In this document: piece by piece, positions 29,601 through 37,210 of the stretch
Layout of the letters: each line of letters starts with the position of its first letter
How positions within the stretch are numbered: the stretch's first letter is position 1
Assembly (NCBI GenBank): GCA_963837005.1
Contig: CAWIMC010000020.1
Location: forward strand, 546,782 to 610,781
Length of the DNA: 64,000 bases
Origin: CALDTK01 sp963837005
GTDB lineage: Bacteria; Bacteroidota; Bacteroidia; Chitinophagales; Saprospiraceae
Direction of reading: 5' to 3'
Program-made: the position numbers and the translations under genes
Notes under the pieces: model-generated
What the model saw: the letters and a program-made list of their open reading frames with translations, nothing else
Database searches by the model: none
What the model was told of the DNA's origin: nothing

Positions 29601-30728
29601 GTGTTCAATTTCAAGTTACAGGCCACCGAAGGCCGCGCCCGCGCTGGTCGATTTGAGACCGCCCACGGACCTGTCGAGACGCCCATCTTCATGCCCGTCG
29701 GCACGGCCGCCACCGTGAAGGGGGTCCACCCGAGCGAGCTCGCCGAGCAAGTAGAGGCCCAAATCATCCTCGCCAACACCTATCACCTCCTCCTGCGGCC
29801 GGGCATCGACGTGGTGGAGGGCGGCGGGGGCGTGCAGGAGTTCAGCAAGTGGCGGCGGCCTATGCTGACCGACTCCGGCGGCTACCAGATCTTTAGCCTT
29901 GCCAACAACCGCAAACTCTCCGAGGAGGGTGCTCGGTTCCGCAGTCACATCGATGGGTCGGAGCACGTCTTTACGCCCGAGTCCGTGATGGACATCCAGC
30001 GTCGTATCGGAGCCGACATCATCATGGCCTTCGACGAGTGCCCGCCGTATCCGAGTACGTACGCTTACGCTAAAACAAGCATGGAGCTCACGCACCGCTG
30101 GCTCGATCGGTGCGTGGCGAGTTTTGGCGAAAGCCGTTGTCCTCATGGCTACGGACAGGCGCTGTTCCCGATTTTGCAGGGGAGCACCTTCCCGGACCTC
30201 CGCCGCCAGAGCGCCGAGTATATCGCGAGCAAAGGCATGCCCGGAAATGCGATCGGCGGTCTGAGCGTCGGCGAGCCGGCCAGCGAGATGTACCCCATCG
30301 TCGAGCAAGTCTGCGATATCCTCCCGGCCGACAAACCGCGCTACCTCATGGGCGTCGGCACCCCCGCCAACTTGCTGGAGTGCATCGAGCGCGGGGTGGA
30401 CATGTTTGACTGCGTGATGCCGACGCGCAACGGCCGCCACGGGACAATCTTTACAAAGGATGGCATCGTCAATCTGCGCCTGGCCCGCTTTGCTAATGAC
30501 CACAGCCCGGTAGATGCCAACGGGCCGTGTGCGCTCACGCGCCTTCACTCTCGTGCTTACCTACGTCATCTGATGGTAGCCGGGGAGGCGCTCGGCAAGC
30601 AGATTGCGACGATCCACAACCTTTGTTTTTACCTCTGGCTGGTAGGGGAGGCCCGCCGGCACATCCTAGAGGGGACTTTCGCGCGTTGGAAGGCGGACAT
30701 TCTGCCGGGCATCTCGCGGAAGCTGTGA
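29601..30728 (+). CDS. tgt: Queuine tRNA-ribosyltransferase
   Basis: 375 residues from a GTG start. It exchanges guanine-34 for preQ1 in tRNAs with GUN anticodons. Signatures: ANTYHLLLRPG, LTDSGGYQIFSL with the catalytic region, FDECPPYP, GGLSVGE and MFDCVMPTRNGRHG with the nucleophilic Asp. Of the three classical zinc Cys (CxCxxC before SRAYLRHL) only the middle one is seen (GPCALTRLHSRAYLRHL); the His of TIHNL is kept. I recall other Bacteroidota enzymes that also deviate here. An exact motif copy at 30121-30135 encodes SFGES in a variable loop before QALFPILQG. A second, imperfect one lies at ~30063. Confidence 0.93.
   Translation: MFNFKLQATEGRARAGRFETAHGPVETPIFMPVGTAATVKGVHPSELAEQVEAQIILANTYHLLLRPGIDVVEGGGGVQEFSKWRRPMLTDSGGYQIFSLANNRKLSEEGARFRSHIDGSEHVFTPESVMDIQRRIGADIIMAFDECPPYPSTYAYAKTSMELTHRWLDRCVASFGESRCPHGYGQALFPILQGSTFPDLRRQSAEYIASKGMPGNAIGGLSVGEPASEMYPIVEQVCDILPADKPRYLMGVGTPANLLECIERGVDMFDCVMPTRNGRHGTIFTKDGIVNLRLARFANDHSPVDANGPCALTRLHSRAYLRHLMVAGEALGKQIATIHNLCFYLWLVGEARRHILEGTFARWKADILPGISRKL
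30121..30135 (+). repeat. 15-bp dispersed motif, exact copy
   Basis: Encodes SFGES in tgt. Confidence 0.95.
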
Positions 30729-30882
30729 AAATGAAATTTACTTCCAAATTCCAAGATGTGAATTTTGGATGGGCTGCCGTGTGCGCCGATGCGCTGCCGC
30801 AGAACGCTGCCCGCAAGCGTTGCAGAGGCGGCCCTGCGCGGTAGCCCATTTGGAATTTGGAATTCATAATTTGAAATTTTAG
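30729..30882. repeat. AT-rich inverted-repeat element between tgt and lptG
   Basis: The left side contains AAATTTACTTCCAAATTCCAA...GGATGGGC and the right side, inverted, AATTTCAAATTATGAATTCC AAATTCCAAATGGGC. The GC-rich middle (CGCTGCCGCAGAACGCTGCC) links them. The layout suggests a small non-autonomous mobile element or a large hairpin. A similar element occurs at 39.7 kb. Confidence 0.5.
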
Positions 30883-30888
30883 CCCCCC

Positions 30889-31974
30889 GTGCTCAAGCGC
30901 CTCGACACCTACCTCATCGGCACCTACCTGAAGACCTTCGCCTTTACGGTGTTGATCTTCTCGTTGTTGGCCTGCGTGGTGCACTTCTCGGAGCAGGTGC
31001 AGCGCTTCATGGACAACGACGTGAGTTGGGGGGAGGGCCTGGTGTACTTCGCGTGGTATATCCCGTACATCAATTCGCTGCTCTTTCCGCTGTACGCGCT
31101 TGTGGCGGTGATCTTCTTCACTAGTCGACTGGCGGGTAATTCGGAGATCTTGTCCATGCTCAATGCGGGCATGAGCCTCACGCGCATCGCACGACCGTAC
31201 CTCATCGCGGCCACGCTGATCGCTGGATTTTCGCTGGCGCTCAACCATATCATCGTGCCGTACGGCAACCAGCACCGCCTTGGCTTCGAGCGCGACAGGC
31301 TCGGGCGCGAGAAAGACCTCGGGCGCAGTAGCGAGGTGCACATGTTCATCAATCCGACCAACAAAGTCTACGTGCGGCACTTCTCGAAGGGCGACAGCGT
31401 GGCCCGCGACCTGCGGCTGGAGACCTACGACGGACCACGGCTCACGAGGATGCTCTCTGCTAAACGGGCCGAGTGGATCGGGGAGGACAGCACCTGGCGA
31501 CTCTACGAATACACGGACCGAACCTTCGGTGAGCGCGGCGAGACCTTCGAGGAAGTTCGCGACCAGCCGCTCGATACAGCCCTCGCCCTCATGCCGGCAG
31601 ATTTTGTGCAATACAAATACGAGAAGGACCTGCTGTTGACCCCGGGCCTTACGGGCTATATCGAGAAGGTCCGTGCACGGGGGATCGGCAACAGCCAGGC
31701 CTTCGAGATCGAACGCCAGAAGCGGAGTTCGGAGCCGGCGAGCATCTTGATCCTTACTCTCATCGGCTTGGCCCTCGCCGGGCGCAAGGTGCGCGGGGGA
31801 ATGGGCGTCAATCTCGTCTCGGGAGTGGTGATCGGATTGGTGTTCGTATTTATGAGCCGCTTCAGTCACACGCTCGCCAACAGTTCGGAGATACCGGCGT
31901 GGATTGGGGTGTGGACCCCGAACATCATCTTCGCAGGCGTAGCGGCCCTTTTGCTGGCCAAGGCACAGCGCTGA
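30889..31974 (+). CDS. lptG: LptG/YjgQ family lipopolysaccharide export permease
   Basis: 361 residues from a GTG start. Layout of LptF/LptG: two N-terminal helices (LKTFAFTVLIFSLLACVVHF; INSLLFPLYALVAVIFFTS), a third (IAATLIAGFSLALNHIIVPYGN), a periplasmic beta-jellyroll (residues ~120-260) and three C-terminal helices. With LptB it forms the ABC transporter that extracts LPS from the inner membrane. The coupling-helix-like NSEILSMLNAGMSLTRI is present. Its partner LptF is not in the window. Together with the OstA-like protein it fits an LPS-transport role. Confidence 0.88.
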   Translation: MLKRLDTYLIGTYLKTFAFTVLIFSLLACVVHFSEQVQRFMDNDVSWGEGLVYFAWYIPYINSLLFPLYALVAVIFFTSRLAGNSEILSMLNAGMSLTRIARPYLIAATLIAGFSLALNHIIVPYGNQHRLGFERDRLGREKDLGRSSEVHMFINPTNKVYVRHFSKGDSVARDLRLETYDGPRLTRMLSAKRAEWIGEDSTWRLYEYTDRTFGERGETFEEVRDQPLDTALALMPADFVQYKYEKDLLLTPGLTGYIEKVRARGIGNSQAFEIERQKRSSEPASILILTLIGLALAGRKVRGGMGVNLVSGVVIGLVFVFMSRFSHTLANSSEIPAWIGVWTPNIIFAGVAALLLAKAQR

Positions 31975-32183
31975 GCGTGACCTGGCTAGAGGAGATGTCC
32001 CTCGATCGTGTCACGCACGGCCAAACTTTCAAAAATTTCTGAAAGTTTTCACAAGGTAACTAAGGGGGCGTTTCAGATATTTGTACTTGATTATCAGGGC
32101 GTTACATGGCGTATAGTCGATTTGCGCGAGTTGGGGATCCAAATTTCATCCCCAAGTTCGGCGTGTTTTGTTGAACCTAGGCG

Positions 32184-32191
32184 TACTTTAG
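32184..32191 (+). promoter_or_regulatory. Promoter-like box TACTTTAG upstream of ECF sigma gene
   Basis: TACTTTAG with TTTTG 13 bases upstream, 41 bases before the start codon. The ~230-base leader is conspicuously AT-rich compared with its surroundings. Confidence 0.4.
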
Positions 32192-32232
32192 CGTTAAACA
32201 AAGTAGTGTCTACCTTAACAAAACCGTCCCCC

Positions 32233-32772
32233 ATGTCCACGATCGAGTTCGACGACCGCTTTTACCAGATGACCGCCATGCTCCAGGCCTTCGCTTACAA
32301 CCTGACCAAAAATCAGGAGGATGCCAAGGACCTCTACCAGGAGACCGCCTTCCGGGCGATGACGAATCGCGAGAAGTTTAGACCGGGTACCAACTTCAAG
32401 GCCTGGCTTTTCACGATCATGAAGAACATCTTCATCAACAACTACCGCCGGCGGATGAAGGGCAACTCGATCATCGAGAAGGCCGACAACCTCTACTACC
32501 TCAACAGTGGCTGGGACGATATCGGCAACAAGGCCGAGACCAAGATCTTCATGGCCGAGCTCAAGGAGCTTATCGACGCCCTCGACGAAAGCCTGCGGAC
32601 GCCCTTCCTACTACACTACCGCGGGTTCAAGTACCAAGAGATCGCCGACCAGCTAGGGCTACCGTTAGGGACGGTAAAGAGCCGCATCTTCTTTGCGCGC
32701 AAGGAGCTGAAGTCTAAGCTCGACTCGCGTTACGACAATTACGCCTCGGTGCGGCTCACGAGCCGCTACTAG
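32233..32772 (+). CDS. RNA polymerase sigma factor, ECF/sigma-70 family
   Basis: 179 residues. Region 2: FYQMTAMLQAFAYNLTKNQEDAKDLYQETAFRAM...NFKAWLFTIMKNIFINNYRR. Region 4: LRTPFLLHYRGFKYQEIADQLGLPLGTVKSRIFFARKEL with a typical helix-turn-helix. No anti-sigma gene is next to it. The start at MSTIEFDDRFYQM is favoured by region 2 position; the open frame extends upstream through non-homologous AT-rich sequence. A strong terminator follows. Confidence 0.92.
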   Translation: MSTIEFDDRFYQMTAMLQAFAYNLTKNQEDAKDLYQETAFRAMTNREKFRPGTNFKAWLFTIMKNIFINNYRRRMKGNSIIEKADNLYYLNSGWDDIGNKAETKIFMAELKELIDALDESLRTPFLLHYRGFKYQEIADQLGLPLGTVKSRIFFARKELKSKLDSRYDNYASVRLTSRY

Positions 32773-32828
32773 GCGCCTGCCCCCGCGTGGGGTAGGCATA
32801 AATTAGGGTTTTGAGGTTTACCTTTTTT

Positions 32829-32862
32829 GCGGCCGGGCCAAGCGCTCCGGCCGCTTTTTTTG
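32829..32862 (+). terminator. Rho-independent terminator after ECF sigma gene
   Basis: GCGGCCGG and CCGGCCGC form a GC-rich stem followed by TTTTTTT. Confidence 0.85.
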
Positions 32863-32869
32863 TGGCGAG

Positions 32870-33970
32870 ATGGAGAAGGACGACGTGGGGGCGATAACAA
32901 GTTTTGGCGAAAGCCTACTGGCCTGGGCGCAGCGCCTAGACCGGCCGATGCCCTGGCGGGGCGAAACCGACGCCTACAAGATTTGGCTCAGCGAGGTCAT
33001 CCTGCAGCAGACGCGCGTGGCGCAAGGTGAGGGCTACTACCGTCGCTTCGTCGAGGCATTTCCGACGGTGAGTGATCTGGCTGCCGCGCCCGAAGACCGA
33101 GTGATGGCGCTGTGGCAAGGGCTCGGCTATTACTCGCGGGCGCGCAACCTGCACCGCGCCGCCAAACGGGTGGCGGAGCAGGGCGGAGTTTTTCCTACGA
33201 ACTACGCTGCGCTGTTGGAGCTACCGGGAGTTGGACCATACAGCGCGGCGGCCATCGCGAGTTTCGCGAGCAACGAGGACGTCGCGGTCGTAGATGGAAA
33301 CGTTTACCGCGTGTTGGCACGTGTGTTCGGGATAGATGACCCGATCGACACCGGGCGCGGCCAGAAGACCTTTCGAGAACTCGCAGATCGGCTCCTCATC
33401 CGCGGGCAAGCCGGGACCTACAACCAAGCCATCATGGATTTTGGGGCGACGGTGTGCACGCCCCGCCGTCCTCAGTGTCCGACCTGCCCCCTTCGTGACC
33501 GTTGTGCCGCCTTCCGTGTCGATAGGGTAGCGGAGCTTCCGGTCAAGAGCAAGCGCATCAAGCGTCGCACGCGGCACTTCGCGTATTTACACGTACTCGG
33601 CCCACTCGGCGAGACGCTGCTGCGGAGGCGTGGGGGCGGCGACATCTGGCAGGGCCTGTACGAGTTTCCCCTGGTGGAACTCGAACCGGCGGACGTTTCG
33701 AACCGTGCAGATCGCGCTCCAGAGGCTGTGGCGGCAGGTTTGCTGGCCCACCTTCCTGAGCTCAATGACCTGGCCATTTTTCGAGGAGTCACACCGCCGA
33801 TCAAGCACCAGTTGAGCCACCAGGAACTCGTGATCCGCTTTTGGCGTTTTGGCGTAAGCCGTCGTACACCGGAGGCGACCTGGGTGATGCCCTACGAGAT
33901 GGCTGCCTACGGCATGCCGCAGCCCCTGGTCAACTACCTTGCGGATCGTCAGCTCGGCCTCTCGATCTAG
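32870..33970 (+). CDS. mutY: A/G-specific adenine glycosylase MutY
   Basis: 366 residues. Removes adenine mispaired with 8-oxoguanine. Catalytic Glu in SEVILQQTRV, helix-hairpin-helix LPGVGPYSAAAI, catalytic Asp in VVDGNVYRVLAR and the 4Fe-4S cluster CTPRRPQCPTCPLRDRC are all present. The C-terminal ~130 residues are the NUDIX-like 8-oxoG recognition domain. Two motif copies: an exact one at 32901-32915 (SFGES, replacing the variable N-terminal helix start) and a GTTTTGGCGTAAGCC variant at 33846-33860 (FGVS). Linked to ssb, gldE, gldD as in other Bacteroidota. Confidence 0.95.
   Translation: MEKDDVGAITSFGESLLAWAQRLDRPMPWRGETDAYKIWLSEVILQQTRVAQGEGYYRRFVEAFPTVSDLAAAPEDRVMALWQGLGYYSRARNLHRAAKRVAEQGGVFPTNYAALLELPGVGPYSAAAIASFASNEDVAVVDGNVYRVLARVFGIDDPIDTGRGQKTFRELADRLLIRGQAGTYNQAIMDFGATVCTPRRPQCPTCPLRDRCAAFRVDRVAELPVKSKRIKRRTRHFAYLHVLGPLGETLLRRRGGGDIWQGLYEFPLVELEPADVSNRADRAPEAVAAGLLAHLPELNDLAIFRGVTPPIKHQLSHQELVIRFWRFGVSRRTPEATWVMPYEMAAYGMPQPLVNYLADRQLGLSI
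32901..32915 (+). repeat. 15-bp dispersed motif, exact copy
   Basis: Encodes SFGES in mutY. Confidence 0.95.
33846..33860 (+). repeat. 15-bp motif variant (spacer TTAC)
   Basis: GTTTTGGCGTAAGCC; second copy in mutY (FGVS). Confidence 0.85.
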
Positions 33971-33984
33971 GTCATTGCGTCGAC

Positions 33985-33999
33985 GCCTTTCGGCAAAAC
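33985..33999 (-). repeat. 15-bp motif, arms swapped, intergenic mutY-ssb
   Basis: GCCTTTCGGCAAAAC between mutY and ssb. Confidence 0.85.
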
Positions 34000-34024
34000 C
34001 TGCGACCCTCGCTCCGTCTTACTC

Positions 34025-34453
34025 ATGGTTAATAAAGTTACCCTCATCGGTCATCTCGGGCGCGACCCAGACCTGCGCCGCCTTCCCGACGGAACGGCTG
34101 TGGCGAACGTGTCGGTGGCGACAAACGAGACGTTCAAGGATCGCGAGGGGCAGTGGCGCGAGGAGGTGGAGTGGCACGATGTCGTGCTGTGGCGACGACT
34201 GGCCGAAAGCGCGGAGCAGCAACTGCGCAAGGGGATGCTCGTGTACGTGGAGGGCAAACTCGCCTACAAAACCTGGCAGGACAAGGAGGGCCTCACTCGT
34301 AAAACCGTTGAGGTAGTGGTCGGATCTCTGCGGATACTGAAAGGTCGGGAAGCTCAGCCAAACGTGGACCCTCGTCCTGAACGAGTCCCCGCCGAGCCTG
34401 GATCGGGAGCGAAAGCACTGGCCGATTTTACGCAGGGCGGGGTGGACCTTTGA
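34025..34453 (+). CDS. ssb: Single-stranded DNA-binding protein
   Basis: 142 residues. OB-fold SSB: VNKVTLIGHLGRDPDLR, ANVSVATNETFKD, VEWHDVVLWRRLAE, KGMLVYVEGKLAYKTWQD. The C-terminal tail is short and ends GGVDL rather than the acidic DDDIPF-like tip, so interaction with partner proteins may differ. An arm-swapped motif copy (GCCTTTCGGCAAAAC, 33985-33999) lies in the short intergenic gap before it. Confidence 0.93.
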   Translation: MVNKVTLIGHLGRDPDLRRLPDGTAVANVSVATNETFKDREGQWREEVEWHDVVLWRRLAESAEQQLRKGMLVYVEGKLAYKTWQDKEGLTRKTVEVVVGSLRILKGREAQPNVDPRPERVPAEPGSGAKALADFTQGGVDL

Positions 34454-34516
34454 AGGTTGCGATATTCTCCCCGTCGGTCGCCGCACATGATTCGCAACTA
34501 CTTCAGCGCACAGACG

Positions 34517-34524
34517 TACCTTCG
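34517..34524 (+). promoter_or_regulatory. Promoter-like box TACCTTCG upstream of gldE
   Basis: TACCTTCG, 62 bases before the gldE start, in the recurring box type. Confidence 0.3.
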
Positions 34525-34586
34525 TCGCCACCAATCGACCCTCATTGGACGCTGACCCTGGTCCGAGTTGCCCCCCTCTTTATTTG

Positions 34587-35996
34587 ATGACCCAGTCTAT
34601 GCTGTTGCTAGCGGACGTGGGCGCGGGTGTGTGGTTAGGGCTGGTCGTGCTCGTTTTCCTGCTGTTGGCCTCCGCGTTGATCTCCGGTAGTGAGGTCGCT
34701 TTTTTCTCGCTGAACAACAGCGACTTCAGCATGCTCCGCGAAGACGAGCAGCCGAGCGGCAAACGGATTGTCGCGCTCAAGCAGCGTCCACACGAGTTGC
34801 TTGCTACGATCCTGATCACTAACAATTTCGTCAACATCGCCATCGTGCTGTTGTCGGAGTTCGTGCTCCGTCAAGCATTCCCCGATGAGATGTTTGCCAA
34901 TTGGGCGGCCGGGTTTACGTCTTGGGTAGAGGGGATTAATGCGGCTGTCGGGGCTACGCTCGCAGCTTACGACTTGGCGACGGGCTTTCGCTTCGGGATC
35001 ACTGTGATTGGAGTCACGTTTTTATTGGTCCTTTTCGGGGAGGTAACGCCGAAGGTGTACGCGCGCTCGCAAAACGTGGAGCTGGCGCGCTTTATGAGTG
35101 GCCCACTCCGCATACTCCTCGGGCTGTTCGCGCCGATGAGTGCCTTTCTCGTGAAATCGGGGGCCTTTCTAGAAAGTCGCTTGCGGCGTCACCAAGGCGC
35201 TACGGCTGCCAGTCGCGAAGAACTCGACCAAGCCATCGACCTGACGGTGCGCGACGAGGCCCTGCTCGCTGGCGAGCGTGACATCCTCAAGCGCCTAGTC
35301 ACCTTCGGGGACGTCACCGTGCGGCAGATCATGCAGTCGCGCCCTGATGTGGTGGCGGTGTCCAAAGACACCGACTTCACGACCTTGCTCGAGGTCGTCC
35401 GCACCTCGAGCTACTCCCGGATCCCTGTGCACGACGATGACCTCGATACGATCGTCGGCATCCTTTACGCCAAGGACCTCATTCGTCACCTTGGCGAAGG
35501 CGATGGGTTCGATTGGTTCGCCCACGTGCGCAACGAGGTGATGTACGTCCCGGAGAGCAAGCGCATCCACGATCTGCTTCGGGAGTTCCAGTCGGAGCGC
35601 ATGCACATGGCCATCGTCGTTGATGAGTTCGGGGGGACGAGTGGTTTGGTCACGCTGGAGGATATCCTCGAGGAGGTCATTGGCGACATCAAGGATGAGT
35701 TCGACGAGGACCTCGAGATCGACTACGTCAAGATCGATGAGCGGACCTACCTGTTCGAGGGCAAGACCCAACTCTCGGATGCGCTCCGACTCATGGACCT
35801 ACCCAGCAACCTGCTGGACGACATCCGTGGCGATGCCGATACGGTCGCTGGTGTGATGTTGGAGGAGACGGGTGTGCTGCCGCGGCAGAAGGAAAGTCTC
35901 CGGGTGGGCACGCTCACCTTCGTGAGCGAGACGGTGACGCGGCGCCGGATAGAGCGGGTGCGTATCGTACTTCCGGAAAAACCCGTTGTCGTGTGA
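34587..35996 (+). CDS. gldE: Gliding motility-associated protein GldE (CNNM/CorC-type)
   Basis: 469 residues. N-terminal CNNM (DUF21) membrane domain with SEVAFFSLNNSD and FGEVTPKVYARSQN, then two CBS motifs (RPDVVAVSKDTDFTTLLEVV...YSRIPVHDDDLDTIVGILYAKDLI) and a CorC_HlyC transporter-associated domain (VDEFGGTSGLVTLEDILEEVIGDI). In Bacteroidota this protein between ssb and gldD is GldE, required for or associated with gliding and T9SS, possibly through GldD. The ATG at 34587 is preferred to an upstream TTG. Confidence 0.9.
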   Translation: MTQSMLLLADVGAGVWLGLVVLVFLLLASALISGSEVAFFSLNNSDFSMLREDEQPSGKRIVALKQRPHELLATILITNNFVNIAIVLLSEFVLRQAFPDEMFANWAAGFTSWVEGINAAVGATLAAYDLATGFRFGITVIGVTFLLVLFGEVTPKVYARSQNVELARFMSGPLRILLGLFAPMSAFLVKSGAFLESRLRRHQGATAASREELDQAIDLTVRDEALLAGERDILKRLVTFGDVTVRQIMQSRPDVVAVSKDTDFTTLLEVVRTSSYSRIPVHDDDLDTIVGILYAKDLIRHLGEGDGFDWFAHVRNEVMYVPESKRIHDLLREFQSERMHMAIVVDEFGGTSGLVTLEDILEEVIGDIKDEFDEDLEIDYVKIDERTYLFEGKTQLSDALRLMDLPSNLLDDIRGDADTVAGVMLEETGVLPRQKESLRVGTLTFVSETVTRRRIERVRIVLPEKPVVV

Positions 35997-36640
35997 TGGA
36001 GCGAACGTCTTATCGAGGTACGATGCGTCTGCGAGCGGTTGCGGGAGCGGTCTTCTGCTTATTGATGTCGGCGGTGCTCCCAGGTTGTGTAGGGGCTACT
36101 GACCAAACCCCTAAGCCGCGTGCCTATCCGAAGATCGAGTTTCCCGTGGCGGATAGCCTGGCGAGCTTCCGGCTGGAGGTTTGTCCGTTTGCGTTCGAGT
36201 ACCCGAGTTACGTGGCTGTTGAGCAGGATACGGTCTACTTCGACGACAAGCCAAAGCACCCGTGTTGGTTTGACCTCGTGACGCCGAGCCTCGATGGCCG
36301 GGTGCACGTGAGCTACTATCCGATTAGCAGCGTGGCCGACTTCGAGAAGCACCGGGACGATGCGTACACGCTCGTCGGAAAGCACAATATCGTCGCCAAC
36401 TACATTGATGAGCAGCCCATCGAACGCCCGGCGGTCGGCGTACACGGCTTTTCTTTCGCTGTAGAGGGGGACGCGGCCTCACCGTACCAACTCTTCGTGA
36501 CGGACAGTACGCGGCATTTTATCCGGGCGGCGGTGTACGTAAATGCGCAGGCGAAGGCGGATAGCCTGGGGCCGGTATATGAGTTCTTGCGACGGGACTT
36601 GGATGAGGTGGTGGAGAGCTTGCGGTGGCGGGGGGAGTAG
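35996..36640 (+). CDS. gldD: Gliding motility lipoprotein GldD
   Basis: About 214 residues. Lipoprotein signal (AGAVFCLLMSAVLPGC). The mature part has the GldD hallmarks PKPRAYPKIEFP and FRLEVCPFAFEYPSYVAVEQD, and CWFDLVTPSLDGRVHVSYYP. GldD is an essential gliding/T9SS lipoprotein in Flavobacterium. It shares a TGATG junction with gldE. An internal ATG at 36023 is an alternative start. Confidence 0.9.
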   Translation: MERTSYRGTMRLRAVAGAVFCLLMSAVLPGCVGATDQTPKPRAYPKIEFPVADSLASFRLEVCPFAFEYPSYVAVEQDTVYFDDKPKHPCWFDLVTPSLDGRVHVSYYPISSVADFEKHRDDAYTLVGKHNIVANYIDEQPIERPAVGVHGFSFAVEGDAASPYQLFVTDSTRHFIRAAVYVNAQAKADSLGPVYEFLRRDLDEVVESLRWRGE

Positions 36641-36726
36641 ATGGGCGCTGTGCTAGATGGGCGCTACGCTAGATGGGCGCTACGCTAATTGGGCGCTACG
36701 CTAATTGGGCTTTGGGGGCCCGTAGC

Positions 36727-36821
36727 GGTGCCAGGGGGCCGTTGAACTAGCGGGCTGTCGGAAGTTATTGCAAGCACTTAACTTTATTGGCAGCCCGCTG
36801 TCCAACGACCTCCCTGGTGCC
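36727..36821. repeat. Long inverted repeat (33-bp arms)
   Basis: The left arm GGTGCCAGGGGGCCGTTGAA...GCGGGCTGTC at 36727-36759 matches the reverse complement of 36789-36821 at about 26 of 33 positions. The central ~29 bases are AT-rich. It could be a miniature element or a large hairpin. Confidence 0.55.
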
Positions 36822-36866
36822 GGGCTGCTGTGCGCTGGAGCATTTCGGGACACTTACAGAAGGATG

Positions 36867-37050
36867 GGCACCTCGGCACCTCGGCAACTCGGCACCTCGG
36901 CAACTCGGCAACTCGGCAACTCGGCACCTGGGCACCTGGGCACCTGGGCACCTCGGCACCTCGGCACCTCGGCACCTCGGCACCTCGGCACCTGGGCACC
37001 TGGGCACCTGGGCACCTGGGCACCTGGGCACCTGGGCACCTGGGCACCTG
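36867..37050. repeat. Octamer tandem array, ~23 units of CGGCACCT/GGGCACCT
   Basis: About 23 consecutive 8-bp units; variants CGGCACCT, GGGCACCT and CGGCAACT occur in runs of the same type, suggesting slippage. Since 8 is not a multiple of 3 the array is open in several frames, which explains spurious frames through it. Confidence 0.9.
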
Positions 37051-37066
37051 TGTATGTAGCAGCAAA

Positions 37067-37096
37067 AAGCCCCACGTCCCGGGGGGCGTGAGGCTT
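37067..37096 (-). terminator. Terminator for recA (bidirectional-like hairpin)
   Basis: AAGCCcCACG pairs with CGTGaGGCTT; on the minus strand the stem is followed by TTTTTGC. It lies ~115 bases beyond the recA stop. Confidence 0.6.
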
Positions 37097-37210
37097 CTTA
37101 AAAATGTATCAGTAAGTGTGGTGCGGGCGCTTTACTTGGTTAGGGCTGCTCGGTGCACCACAGGGCCGCTGATTTGGGACCTTTTAGTATCAGGGTAGCT
37201 CGGTGGACGA

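Larger units (their letters stand above)
36641..37210. other. Repeat-rich intergenic region between gldD and recA
   Basis: About 570 bases without a believable gene. It holds four near-identical ~17-bp units of ATGGGCGCTACGCTA at 36640-36712, a long inverted repeat (36727-36821), an 8-bp tandem array (36867-37050) and a bidirectional terminator-like hairpin (37067-37096). All long open frames here are read through the repeats. Confidence 0.75.

Noticed and set aside
32008..32232. Upstream extension of the ECF sigma factor
   Set aside because: AT-rich leader without homology; sigma region 2 begins just after the ATG at 32233.
36867..37050. Possible CRISPR array
   Set aside because: Units are 8 bp with no spacers, and there are no cas genes in the window.
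36768..37198. Several long frames through the octamer array (APRHLGTS and PRCPGAQV repeats)
   Set aside because: A period-8 array without stop triplets is open in several frames on both strands; no start context or flanking domain.
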